Notes under the pieces: model-generated
What the model was told of the DNA's origin: nothing
Databases searched by the model: none
The model's input: only the letters and a program-made list of their open reading frames with translations
Shown here: piece by piece, positions 47,776-56,278 of the stretch
Numbering within the stretch: the stretch's first letter is position 1
How the letters are laid out: every line of letters begins with the position of its first letter
Made by a program: the position numbers and the translations under genes
From: an uncultured Anaeroplasma sp.
GTDB lineage: Bacteria > Bacillota_I > Bacilli_A > Acholeplasmatales > Anaeroplasmataceae
Assembly: GCA_947592005.1 (NCBI GenBank)
Contig: CANQDJ010000006.1
Location: 1-58,150 of the forward strand
DNA: 58,150 bases
Direction of reading: 5' to 3'

Positions 47776-47790
47776 TGTAAAGCGTTTACA
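47776..47790 (+). promoter_or_regulatory. Palindromic LacI/CcpA-like operator
   Basis: TGTAAAGCGTTTACA has perfect six-base arms TGTAAA/TTTACA around GCG and sits over the expected transcription start. It resembles a catabolite-responsive element but is one base longer than the 14-base form. A local LacI-family regulator or CcpA could bind here to repress or block transcription. Confidence 0.65.
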
Positions 47791-47806
47791 TAATAGGAGG
47801 AATACA

Positions 47807-49216
47807 ATGATTAAGTTTAGAAAAATTGCGTTAATATCGTTCGCTTTTTTGGGCTTATTTACGATTGCGTCTTGTAAAAAAAAGACGGAAGAGCCTGTAA
47901 CAAATATTATTAAAGAAGAAGATGATGAACCGAATCTAAGTAGTATCACTTGTAAAACAGATAATGTAAAAAAAGAGTTTTATTTAGGAGAAACTTTTAC
48001 TTGTGAGGGGTTGGTGGTTTATGCCAATTCTATTCGGTTAAAAGAAGATAATTCTTTAGAATCTATAGAAGAAGAAGTTAAGAATTATTCTGTTAATTTA
48101 GAAAATGTAGATATGGATACTTGTGGAGTATATCCGGTAGAAATTATCTATAGAAAAGGAACAAAGGTAGTTAAGTCAACGTATAATATTACCGTTAAAT
48201 CTACATTTTTAGTGGAATCCGGTGTAAAATATGCCGGCGGTTTGGAAATAACGTATGACGGAGAATTTAAAAAGGAATTAAAATTAGATGAAGAATTTAC
48301 TTTTTCTGCCGCTAAGATAAAATGTAGAGTACATTATTTTGAAAACGGCAAAGAAGTAGAAGATAAAAACATTGCATATACTAAAGTAACTGCCAACGCC
48401 GAAGCGGTAAGGACAGATGAAGTGGGAACGTATGTTATCCAATATACTTATGAGGAAGAATTGACGATTAATGGGCAAGCATATAATAATGTTGTTCATA
48501 CATATACGTTGGTCAATGTTACAAATCCTGTTAAGAGTATAGAAAAGACAACAGAAGGCGATACGACGTTTAAGGCTTCTACGGAATTGTTGGATTATTC
48601 TCAATGGAAGATTAGAATCATTCGTGAGGTAGAAAGACAAACGGCAGAGGTTTCTTGTACATCAGATTTATTTAGTATTACCGGAGGGGTATCTTTTATC
48701 GAAGGAGAAACGACAATCACGATTAAGTTAATCGAAGATCCGACAAAGTATCTTCAGATACCAATTACGATTACTCCTTCCGATACACAAGATATTTTAA
48801 TTCAAACGGATTTGTCTGATCAACATCCGGAAGATAATGGAATTATTTATTATGGAGATTCCGGAAAGATTAAATCGGTAAACGCTACGAAGAATGAGGA
48901 TAGAGTTTCTAAAGGAGATAGTTATGAAACGGTTGTGTTTAATCAAAGAGTAACGATTAAGGGCTCTGATTCTAAATTTGTTATAACGATGGATAAACCG
49001 GGAGTTATTGTGATGTTTGCCGCAAGTGCGACTGACGATGGAGCGGAAGTAACGTTCTTTAATGCGGAAGGAGAAGAATTGGCTACGGCAACAACCCCGA
49101 CACCGAAACAAACGGAGGTTATGTTGCGGTTTGAGGCTCCTACGGCAGGGGAATATTATTTTACCTCTTCTCTTAGTTTATATGTTCACGGATTTGTCTT
49201 GGCGACAAATAAGTAA
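47807..49216 (+). CDS. Ig-like surface lipoprotein, possibly pectin-associated
   Basis: This 469-residue lipoprotein (signal ending IASC, Cys23) carries an acidic linker. Two bacterial Ig-like modules follow at about 45-130 (FYLGETFTCEGLVVYANS, GVYPVEIIYRKGTKVVKSTYNITV) and about 140-245. A further beta-rich part comes next. The C-terminal domain (about 345-469) is built like a carbohydrate-binding or lyase-associated beta-sandwich: YETVVFNQRVTIKG, FVITMDKPGVIVMF and GEYYFTSSLSLYVHGF. No catalytic motif is seen. It lies 14 nt before the family 9 pectate lyase gene and shares its promoter and operator. A role in holding or presenting the same polysaccharide is the simplest inference. AGGAGG precedes the ATG. 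Confidence 0.72.
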   Translation: MIKFRKIALISFAFLGLFTIASCKKKTEEPVTNIIKEEDDEPNLSSITCKTDNVKKEFYLGETFTCEGLVVYANSIRLKEDNSLESIEEEVKNYSVNLENVDMDTCGVYPVEIIYRKGTKVVKSTYNITVKSTFLVESGVKYAGGLEITYDGEFKKELKLDEEFTFSAAKIKCRVHYFENGKEVEDKNIAYTKVTANAEAVRTDEVGTYVIQYTYEEELTINGQAYNNVVHTYTLVNVTNPVKSIEKTTEGDTTFKASTELLDYSQWKIRIIREVERQTAEVSCTSDLFSITGGVSFIEGETTITIKLIEDPTKYLQIPITITPSDTQDILIQTDLSDQHPEDNGIIYYGDSGKIKSVNATKNEDRVSKGDSYETVVFNQRVTIKGSDSKFVITMDKPGVIVMFAASATDDGAEVTFFNAEGEELATATTPTPKQTEVMLRFEAPTAGEYYFTSSLSLYVHGFVLATNK

Positions 49217-49230
49217 GGAGGTAGAACGAC

Positions 49231-52200
49231 ATGAAGAAGAGAACGAAAATTTTAGGATTGGCTTTGATTGGTCTTTTGGCTTTGGCAAGTTGTAAGAAGA
49301 AGGAAGAAACTTCGTCAGCAAAAGTTTTGTATGTTTCTCCCGAAGGGTTAATGAACGCAAAAGGGACGGTGAAAGATCCGGTGTCTTTTGATGCGGCAAT
49401 CGATATTGCGGAACCGGGAGATACAATTAAGTTATTGAATGGAACGTATAAATATAATGGTAGAATCGGTGTAAATAACAGCGGTGAAGCCAATCGATAT
49501 ATTACCGTTGAACCGGCAGAAGCCGAGAATATTGTGTTTGATTTTTCGGAGATGGCTTTTAACGGATCGAATCGGGGTATTCAAGTATATGGAGATTATT
49601 GGCATTTTAAGAATATCGTTATAACGGGTGCCGGAGATAATGGTATGTATATTGCCGGAAATCATAATATTATCGAGGAATGTATATTTTATAATAATAG
49701 AGATACAGGGTTACAAATTGGTCGTGGTGGAAATACCGAAACGACGTTGGACGAGTGGCCGTCCTATAATTTAATTAAGAATTGTACGTCTTTTGCGAAT
49801 TTCGATGAAGAAACCAAGGGAGAAAATGCCGATGGTTTTGCCGCGAAGTTGACGGTAGGATACGGAAATATTTTCGATGGCTGTATCGCATTCCGAAATT
49901 CCGATGATGGTTGGGATTTATATGCGAAAGAGGATTCTGGAAATATCGGAACGGTAGTTTTGTATAATTGTGTTTCTTTTGAAAATGGATATTTGCCTTA
50001 TACAATTAAAAGACCGGGTTTGGAAGGCGAATACGATTCTTATGACACGTTAAATGGCGATGGTATAGGATTTAAGTTGGGTGGTTCTACTATGGAAGGC
50101 GACGTTATTTTAAATAACTGTATGGCTTTCAATAATAAACTTCATGGATTTGGTGATAACTCCAATCCGGGAGTAATCAATATTAAAAATTGTACCGCAT
50201 TTAATAACTGTATCGGACTTGCCGAAGACGGGAAGGTTGGACAAAGAGGAATTGAGGGTGTAACCAATAAATCCAATAATATCGATTTGGCTCGTAGTAT
50301 AGCAAGTTATAACAATTATTATGGTGTATTGAGTTATATCAATAATCAAAAGAATTATGATAATTCCGGTGATAGTGCGTATAATGCCGATGCGTTTAGA
50401 GGAAGTGCGGCATATAGTATTTTCCAAACGGAGTATGATGGTAAGGCAAAGAAAGAGATTTATAAGGCATTTACGGGATATGAAGATGCGTCTTCTTATC
50501 ATACGACAACGCAAGATATTGCTTTTTCTGGTGGAACAGATTTTACAGAGATTAACGATGAATCTTTTGTTAGTTTAGATGCGATTAATGCGATATGTAA
50601 TGAAAGAGGCAAATTAGCCGACTTAATAAAATATCATGATAGTTTGAGAAATGAAGATGGTTCGGTAAATATGGGAGATACGTTAAAAGTAAAAGCCCAG
50701 AATTTATTGACTTTCGCCAATGGTTCTCCGATTGGAGCCAATCTTTCTAAAACCAATGCGGGAGAATATGAACATTATGGTATTGTAGATTTTTCTAATG
50801 CGAAGACGGAAAACGAAGTTGCTGTAAATGCGGCATATAGTGTAACAGAAGTGCTTTGTGATGCATCTGCGGTATATCAAGATTTCGAAATTCCGAAGTT
50901 GATTCATGGGTGTGATATTGAATGGACTTCTTCTAATCCGGATATTATTTCGATTTCGAATAATGAAAAGGTTTCTGTTTCGACATCTGTTTTAGGTAAC
51001 GCAACAGTTGTTACTCCGCAAACGGATACAGAGGTAACGTTAACTGCGAAGATTTCTAAAGGAAAGGCTTCTTTGGAAAAGGAGTTTAAGGTAACGGTTA
51101 AGAGTAGAAATCAAAGCGTAGGTGGAATTGCTTCCACAGGAGATTCAGCAATTCGTGTAAATATTTACGAGGAATACATCGCACCAAGAATTTATCCGTT
51201 GGACGCTTCTTCCAATAATGGAGGAGAATTGCCATTGAGTTTATATGATATGGTATATACATACAGATATGCTTCAAGTAGAATCAGTAAGTATTATAAA
51301 GTAGACGGAGTATATACTTCTGTTCCCGGTGTGTATGAGGTAACGGCGAAAGCGACCTTAAAGTCCAATCCGCAAAATAGTTCTACTTATACATTTAATG
51401 TTTATGTGGTGGATCCGGATTGTGAGATTGATTTCTTGAATGAAAGTGTCATTTTAACAAAAGACGGGTTTACATTAAGTGGTAGTTTATCGAATATTGA
51501 AGGAGATGTCTATGCGGTAGTTTCCGATAGTGAGATTAACTTGACGAAAGAGGAATTGTTGGCAAGAGAAGATGTTCAGATTGTTCCGATTGAAACCGAT
51601 ATAATCAATGCGGAATTTTTAGCGGATAATTCTATCATTAAGGACGCAGATGTTCAATATTATGTAAATTATTTGGTTTCCAATAAAAATAAATCCAATG
51701 AAGCAGCGGTTAAATCTTTTAGTGTGGGAATTAAAGGTTTTTCAACCACTGATGAATTCTATCAATTGGCGACAACAGGTAAATTAGATGGTGTATCAAC
51801 TACGACTCCGATGATTTATAGTTTGGAAGATGATTTGGATTTTACAGATTATACTTGGGAAATAAAGAAAAAAGGGAATTGTACACCATTTATGGGATTA
51901 TTAAACGGAAACGATCATACGATTAAGAATTTGAGTATCAATGGTTCGGCTCCGGACGGAGAGGCCACTCAGACAGCCAATGTGTTCTATAAGGTAAGTA
52001 ACGGAACGATTATGAATATTAACTTTGAAGAAGTATCTATTATTAGCCAAGATACGACAAGCGGAAAGATTGTAGGTATCGTCGGAGATTTACAAGGTGG
52101 ATATTTACATGATATTCGTATGCACAATATTTCGGCTTACGGAAAAGAAGGAGTCGGGGCTTTGGTTGGTCAGGTAACCGGCGGAACAAATTATATTTCA

Positions 52201-52899
52201 CAATGTCAATTAGTAAATGACGCTCCGGCTGAAGGCGAAGAGAATAAATATGTTATTGCCTCTACAAATAAATATGCAGGTGGTATTGTAGGAAATTGTC
52301 AAAAGAATTCCGATCAATCTTATCTTACGTTGACGGTTGTGGATTGTATGGCAAAGGCGATTATCGGTGATGGAAAAGATTCCGGCGGAAATACCGGTGG
52401 TATCGTAGGTCGTGTAAAGAATGAAAGTACAGTATATAATGTATTGATTGAAAGATGTTATTTCAAAGGAAAGATTATCGCTTCTGGACAATATAACGCC
52501 GGTATTGTAGGTGATTTTGATAATGGTTTAGGACATATAATCATTCGAAATAATCTTGCCGATGTTTCCTTCAATTATAAGGGGGAAGAATTAGATGCTA
52601 GAAATCTATCTTTGACGAAAGCGGAAACGTATGCCCATAAGAATTCCAATCCGATTGTCGGTCGTGCAACGAAAGCGGAAGTTGGTATCTATGAAACAGA
52701 AGATAATGTAGGAACATGGACCGAATATTATGCCGATTTAATCCATTCCGATTCTATCGTATTCGATTTGGCAACGACCAATGAAGAAACAGGGCTTAAA
52801 GAGCCATGGGAAATGACGGAAATCTATGTTAAGAATAAATTTAAGATGGATTTGGAGAACATTTGGGAATTTAAAGACGGAGAGTTGTATTTAAGATAA
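49231..52899 (+). CDS. Pectate lyase, polysaccharide lyase family 9, lipoprotein
   Basis: This is a 1222-residue surface lipoprotein (Cys21 after LALA-S). Residues about 30-470 form a right-handed beta-helix with the family 9 signature. AGDNGMYIAGNHNIIEECIF and NNRDTGLQIGR are followed by the calcium site residues Asp201 (ENADGFAAKLT) and Asp225, Asp226 and Asp229 (NSDDGWDLY). The presumed catalytic base is Lys282 in GIGFKLGGS. It should cleave polygalacturonate by beta-elimination at the cell surface. Downstream are an Ig-like module (about 545-630, WTSSNPDIISIS) and further beta modules. GLUG-like repeats (NGNDHTIKNLSINGS, GIVGDLQGGYLHDI) occupy the C-terminal 350 residues. GGAGGTAG precedes the ATG. 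Confidence 0.9.
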   Translation: MKKRTKILGLALIGLLALASCKKKEETSSAKVLYVSPEGLMNAKGTVKDPVSFDAAIDIAEPGDTIKLLNGTYKYNGRIGVNNSGEANRYITVEPAEAENIVFDFSEMAFNGSNRGIQVYGDYWHFKNIVITGAGDNGMYIAGNHNIIEECIFYNNRDTGLQIGRGGNTETTLDEWPSYNLIKNCTSFANFDEETKGENADGFAAKLTVGYGNIFDGCIAFRNSDDGWDLYAKEDSGNIGTVVLYNCVSFENGYLPYTIKRPGLEGEYDSYDTLNGDGIGFKLGGSTMEGDVILNNCMAFNNKLHGFGDNSNPGVINIKNCTAFNNCIGLAEDGKVGQRGIEGVTNKSNNIDLARSIASYNNYYGVLSYINNQKNYDNSGDSAYNADAFRGSAAYSIFQTEYDGKAKKEIYKAFTGYEDASSYHTTTQDIAFSGGTDFTEINDESFVSLDAINAICNERGKLADLIKYHDSLRNEDGSVNMGDTLKVKAQNLLTFANGSPIGANLSKTNAGEYEHYGIVDFSNAKTENEVAVNAAYSVTEVLCDASAVYQDFEIPKLIHGCDIEWTSSNPDIISISNNEKVSVSTSVLGNATVVTPQTDTEVTLTAKISKGKASLEKEFKVTVKSRNQSVGGIASTGDSAIRVNIYEEYIAPRIYPLDASSNNGGELPLSLYDMVYTYRYASSRISKYYKVDGVYTSVPGVYEVTAKATLKSNPQNSSTYTFNVYVVDPDCEIDFLNESVILTKDGFTLSGSLSNIEGDVYAVVSDSEINLTKEELLAREDVQIVPIETDIINAEFLADNSIIKDADVQYYVNYLVSNKNKSNEAAVKSFSVGIKGFSTTDEFYQLATTGKLDGVSTTTPMIYSLEDDLDFTDYTWEIKKKGNCTPFMGLLNGNDHTIKNLSINGSAPDGEATQTANVFYKVSNGTIMNINFEEVSIISQDTTSGKIVGIVGDLQGGYLHDIRMHNISAYGKEGVGALVGQVTGGTNYISQCQLVNDAPAEGEENKYVIASTNKYAGGIVGNCQKNSDQSYLTLTVVDCMAKAIIGDGKDSGGNTGGIVGRVKNESTVYNVLIERCYFKGKIIASGQYNAGIVGDFDNGLGHIIIRNNLADVSFNYKGEELDARNLSLTKAETYAHKNSNPIVGRATKAEVGIYETEDNVGTWTEYYADLIHSDSIVFDLATTNEETGLKEPWEMTEIYVKNKFKMDLENIWEFKDGELYLR

Positions 52900-52911
52900 A
52901 TTTAATAAAGA

Positions 52912-52951
52912 GAAAGAGGAAATATCAGTGATTGGTATTCCCTCTTTTTTT
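52912..52951. terminator. Bidirectional terminator between convergent genes
   Basis: AAAGAGG (52913-52919) pairs with CCTCTTT (52941-52947), extended inward by AATATC/GGTATT with one mismatch. T-rich sequence follows on the plus strand and a shorter pyrimidine-rich run on the minus strand. It overlaps the end of the minus-strand gene. Confidence 0.85.
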
Positions 52952-54367
52952 GTTTTTGTAAAGAATGTTTTGTATTTCGATTTGGGTGTTTTCATCTAAG
53001 TTTTTTTCCAGAATAGTGGTAAGTTTTTTAAAATCTGTCGAAGACATATTTTTCAGAAGAAAGATAATTTTTTCTTTCTCGCTTTTTCCTTTTGTGAGAA
53101 CAGAAGGATATGTTCTAAAAAGATCTAGTGTTTTTTTTAAATAGATAGATTCCGGTCTTTTATGGACATAGAAAGAATCTTGTAGAATTTCATATTCATG
53201 AAGAAAATTTTGATAAAGGTTTGGTTCGGAAATAGAAGCCAAATTTAAATTAGTAATATATTTTATAAGTGTTAAGATTATATATTTATAAGTATTGGTT
53301 ATACTACGATATGGAGTATATAAAGAAAGGATAGATGGTTTAAATTCTTTTTCGTTTTGGTTATTTAGTTTATAACATTCCGAAAATACATCGAGTGCTT
53401 CTTGATAGTTTTTGTTTTGTATTTGATAACAACCATAGTATATATTTGCCATAATACTGTTATGTTTTCTATTGAGTTGCAAGATGTTTAATTGAAAAAT
53501 TTTTGTTAGTTCTATATCGTTTTCATCTTTGTTTTGATCGATTAAATATAGAATATAATTCCATAATGTTTCTTGATCGTTTGTTCGTTTAAAATAATTC
53601 AATATATCGGCAAAACAATGGGTTGAGTCTTTATAATCCAAAAGTTCGGTTAATGTACAAAATCCGTTTTTTATCATATAGGCGATGTATTTTTGTTTAT
53701 CTTCTTGTTCCTTACGGAAAAGTGTGTCATAGATAGAATGGGTGTTTTCCAAGATGACATTCATTTGTTGAAGGAAAGATGTATCGGGTTGATTATATAA
53801 TTGTTGTTGATAGTATTTTAGGTTTTTTGTTGGAGAATAATAGATTTTGTTTAAACGTTGAGCCCCGACATATGAGTTTTCTTTTAATAAATAGGTAATG
53901 GTTTTAAACCAAGTATCAAAATCAAAGGAGGATTTCTTTTCCAATTCATAACAAATATAAAAAGAAGAGGCTAATTTATCTTCTAATTGAAGTTGGTTGG
54001 AGAGGATTGGGAAAAGATAAAAATAACAACTTGGAACGAATGACAAATGAAGAAGTTCAGATAAGGGGATATATTCTCCCGAAGGGTAATTTAATTCTTT
54101 AAAAGTAATTAAATATGCGTTGATGTATTTGATTGTTTTGGCAAGGGAACGGATTTTGTTTTTATATAATGGATTCATATAGGAATACCATTTATCCGAA
54201 GTAATTTTACGAATAGAATATTCTCCATCGGATAAAAAATAGTTTTTTTTAATTTTACGAATGTTTGTTTCTTTTGGTATATCATATTGTCCTATTTTGT
54301 TTTTGACAAGAAGTATTTTGTCTTTTGTGATACTGATTATAGTATATAGATTGTTTTTTGTAATCAT
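52925..54367 (-). CDS. Unknown 480-residue protein with TPR-like helices
   Basis: I do not recognise this protein. The ATG at 54367 is chosen because AAGAGGT precedes it; an in-frame TTG/ATG further up (54418) lies inside the operator repeats. The first 100 residues are beta-like (NLYTIISITKDKILLVKNKIGQYDIP). The middle and C-terminal part is helical, with a TPR-like unit (ANIYYGCYQIQNKNYQEALDVFSECYKL, given here in outline, about residues 320-350). There is no signal peptide or membrane segment. It is divergent from a small XRE regulator with shared operator repeats, so it may be that regulator's target. Lys, Asn, Tyr and Ile are over-represented compared with housekeeping neighbours. Confidence 0.7.
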   Translation of the reverse strand: MITKNNLYTIISITKDKILLVKNKIGQYDIPKETNIRKIKKNYFLSDGEYSIRKITSDKWYSYMNPLYKNKIRSLAKTIKYINAYLITFKELNYPSGEYIPLSELLHLSFVPSCYFYLFPILSNQLQLEDKLASSFYICYELEKKSSFDFDTWFKTITYLLKENSYVGAQRLNKIYYSPTKNLKYYQQQLYNQPDTSFLQQMNVILENTHSIYDTLFRKEQEDKQKYIAYMIKNGFCTLTELLDYKDSTHCFADILNYFKRTNDQETLWNYILYLIDQNKDENDIELTKIFQLNILQLNRKHNSIMANIYYGCYQIQNKNYQEALDVFSECYKLNNQNEKEFKPSILSLYTPYRSITNTYKYIILTLIKYITNLNLASISEPNLYQNFLHEYEILQDSFYVHKRPESIYLKKTLDLFRTYPSVLTKGKSEKEKIIFLLKNMSSTDFKKLTTILEKNLDENTQIEIQNILYKNKKRGNTNH

Positions 54368-54389
54368 TTTTTGTAGACCTCTTGGCAAT

Positions 54390-54418
54390 ATTTTACAAGA
54401 AAAAACCGTAAAATACAA
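54390..54418 (-). promoter_or_regulatory. Promoter of the unknown TPR-like gene
   Basis: Minus strand: TTGTAT (54418-54413), 17 bp, TAAAAT (54395-54390). One CCGTAAAATAC repeat (54406-54416) lies between the -35 and -10 boxes. Confidence 0.65.
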
Positions 54419-54449
54419 GATTAAGCCGTAAAATACGGTTTTTTCTTGT
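54395..54449. repeat. Perfect 16-bp inverted repeat with two direct repeats (operator)
   Basis: ACAAGAAAAAACCGTA (54395-54410) is the exact reverse complement of TACGGTTTTTTCTTGT (54434-54449). Inside, CCGTAAAATAC occurs twice (54406-54416 and 54426-54436), exactly 20 bp apart. The second copy completes the palindrome CCGTAAAATACGG. It lies between a divergent XRE regulator and its neighbour, so it is probably the regulator's binding site. Confidence 0.8.
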
Positions 54450-54479
54450 TGAAAGTATAAAATTTAATTGGTGATAGAT

Positions 54480-54695
54480 ATGTATTTTAAAAGGATTAAA
54501 CATTTAAGATTAGATCATGATCTTACACAAAGTAAAATAGCGGAAGTAATTGGTACGAGTCAACAGACGTATAGTGATTATGAAAGTGGGAAATATGATA
54601 TACCAAACGAATTGTTATTGAAGTTGGCAGAATATTATAAGGTTAGTTTGGATTATATTTTTGAAAGAACGAATGATAAGAGATTACATTGGTAA
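54480..54695 (+). CDS. Small XRE-family transcriptional regulator
   Basis: This 71-residue protein is almost entirely a Cro/C1-type helix-turn-helix: RIKHLRLDHDLTQSKIAEVIGTSQQTYSDYESGKYDIP, then LLLKLAEYYKVSLDYIF. The ATG at 54480 follows GGTGATAG; an in-frame TTG at 54468 overlaps that ribosome-binding site. Such stand-alone regulators usually bind as dimers to a palindrome near their own promoter, and the CCGTAAAATACGG repeats directly upstream fit. No ligand-binding domain is present. A terminator follows. Confidence 0.9.
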   Translation: MYFKRIKHLRLDHDLTQSKIAEVIGTSQQTYSDYESGKYDIPNELLLKLAEYYKVSLDYIFERTNDKRLHW

Positions 54696-54726
54696 AGAGG
54701 GGATAAAATCCTCTTTTTTTTATTTT
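54694..54726 (+). terminator. Terminator after the XRE gene
   Basis: AAAGAGG (54694-54700) pairs with CCTCTTT (54710-54716), followed by a long T run. Confidence 0.88.
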
Positions 54727-54765
54727 TCACAAACTGTATGTATTTTAAAAAAATTCTTAATTTAT

Positions 54766-54794
54766 TTTACTCTTTTTCCTTTTTGTGCTATACT
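54766..54794 (+). promoter_or_regulatory. Promoter of the aminopeptidase operon leader
   Basis: TTTACT (54766-54771), 17 bp, TATACT (54789-54794), with TGC ahead of the -10 as an extended element. Transcription would start near 54801. Confidence 0.78.
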
Positions 54795-54800
54795 ACGTGT

Positions 54801-55036
54801 ATATAAAGAAAATATAAAAAGATATATTCAAAGAGTAGATGAAGGTAGAAAAGTTTTATTTTAAACTTTTAAAAACAAAAGGAATTTATAATTCTAAAAA
54901 CAGATTTGTGTAACTGGTTAGTAGTAATATTGGGGCTGAGAAGGCCTTGATGGTAGCGGTAACATCGATGCTTGGTTAATTATTTACTGAGTAGTCCAAA
55001 ATAGAAATATATGTTATATAGTTGGGAGGTGTAACA
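54801..55036 (+). ncRNA. Long structured 5' leader or small RNA of unknown type
   Basis: The predicted transcript has about 236 untranslated bases before the peptidase ATG. AAAAGTTT/AAACTTTT and GAATT/AATTC form small hairpins near 54850-54895. ACTGGTTAGTA (54913-54923) pairs with TACTGAGTAGT (54985-54995) with one mismatch, continued by TAAT/ATTA. Inside are two alternative hairpins: GGGGC/GCCTT (54932-54948) and TTGATG/CATCGA (54947-54968). This resembles a branched junction. It matches no riboswitch, T-box or housekeeping RNA I know. A nine-codon ORF (54950-54979) lies within it. Confidence 0.5.
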
Positions 55037-56269
55037 ATGGATTGTAAGGTTTTTGAAAGACATAGAAAGAATGTTTTGAATGAAATGAAAAATAATTCGA
55101 TAATGATTATTTTTTCGAGAGAAAAAGAAGAAGAATCTATTGTAAATCAAAAATATAATGTGAATCGTAATTTTTATTATTTAAGTGGTATTTTTGAGTA
55201 TAATGATATTTTGGTTTTGGCGAAGATTAATGATGTGGTTTCCGAAATGATTTTTATTCAGCCATATGATGAATATAAGGCAAAATGGGTAGGAGCGTCT
55301 TTATCAAAGAAGCAAGTAGAAGAACTATCGGGAATTAAAGTAGTTCGGTATTTGGATTCTTTTGAAACGACGATTTGTCATTTAACGGAAGTGGTTCATA
55401 CGGTATATTTGGACATCGTTTCGACGAAAATGGAAAAATGTTTGACGGAAGACGAGTGTTTTGCGAGAAAATTGAAGGAAAAATATGCTTGGCTTCAAAT
55501 AGAGAATGCCAGACCGATATTTGCGAAAAATCGAACGATTAAATCTTCGGAAGAAATCGAAATGATGAAAAAGGCGATTTCTATAACCAATCAAGGAATT
55601 ATGGCTATTTTAAGGAATATGAAAGAATCGTATGAATATCAGTTGGAATCATATTTCGATCAAGCAATCAAGTATTATGGGGCTACGGGATATGCATTCC
55701 CTACGATTGCCGCAAGTGGGAAAAATGCTTGTTGTCTACATTATGGAGATAATCATTCTTTGGCGAAAGAAGGAGATTTGATTTTATTTGATTTGGGTGC
55801 TTCGGTGAATATGTATTGTGCCGATATATCCAGAACATTTCCGGTGAGTGGAAAGTTCAGTTCAAGGCAAAAAGAGATTTATAATATTGTTTTGAAAGGG
55901 CAGGAGATTGTTTTTAGAAATATAAAGCCGGGAATTACGACAAGAGAATTGAATCAAATTTTAATTAATTATTATGCAGAAGAATTAAAAAGAATCGGAT
56001 TGATTCAGGAAGACAGTGAAGTGTCTAAGTATTATTTTCATGGTGTTTCTCATCATATCGGATTGGATTGTCATGATTTATGTGAATATACTCCGCTTAA
56101 GGCGGGAGCCGTTATTTCCAATGAACCGGGACTATATATTGCCGAAGAAGGAATCGGTATTCGGATAGAAGACGATGTGTTGGTTACGGAAACGGGTGCG
56201 GAATGGTTGAGTCCGCAAATTATAAAGACAGTGGAAGATATTGAAGATTTTATAGAGAATAATAAGTAG
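55037..56269 (+). CDS. Xaa-Pro aminopeptidase (M24B)
   Basis: This 410-residue dinuclear metal peptidase removes an N-terminal residue that precedes proline. The creatinase-like N-domain (about 1-170) is followed by the pita-bread catalytic domain. Metal ligands are visible in FDLGASVNMYCADISRTFP (two aspartates), HGVSHHIGLDCHD (histidine), SNEPGLYI (glutamate) and IRIEDDVLVT (glutamate). The ATG at 55037 follows GGGAGGTG. The M29 aminopeptidase gene follows 9 nt later, so the pair acts on peptides in the cytoplasm. The long leader upstream hints at regulated expression. Confidence 0.92.
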   Translation: MDCKVFERHRKNVLNEMKNNSIMIIFSREKEEESIVNQKYNVNRNFYYLSGIFEYNDILVLAKINDVVSEMIFIQPYDEYKAKWVGASLSKKQVEELSGIKVVRYLDSFETTICHLTEVVHTVYLDIVSTKMEKCLTEDECFARKLKEKYAWLQIENARPIFAKNRTIKSSEEIEMMKKAISITNQGIMAILRNMKESYEYQLESYFDQAIKYYGATGYAFPTIAASGKNACCLHYGDNHSLAKEGDLILFDLGASVNMYCADISRTFPVSGKFSSRQKEIYNIVLKGQEIVFRNIKPGITTRELNQILINYYAEELKRIGLIQEDSEVSKYYFHGVSHHIGLDCHDLCEYTPLKAGAVISNEPGLYIAEEGIGIRIEDDVLVTETGAEWLSPQIIKTVEDIEDFIENNK

Positions 56270-56278
56270 GAGAAGAAT

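Noticed and set aside
47776-47790. Calling the palindrome a definite CcpA cre site
   Set aside because: Perfect arms are seen, but the site is 15 bases with an off-centre CG; when aligned to the 14-base cre consensus, two end positions do not match.
54395-54449. The inverted repeat as a CRISPR or insertion-sequence end
   Set aside because: There are only two short direct repeats, no spacers, no transposase and no target duplication; a regulator gene is adjacent.
54932-54962. TPP or c-di-GMP riboswitch (GGGGCTGAGA, GGTAGCGG fragments)
   Set aside because: Only isolated fragments match; the remaining conserved blocks of both classes are absent.
54947-54968. T-box-like TGGTAGCGGTAAC in the peptidase leader
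   Set aside because: It does not match the T-box core TGGNACCGCG, and there is no paired terminator or recognisable specifier stem.
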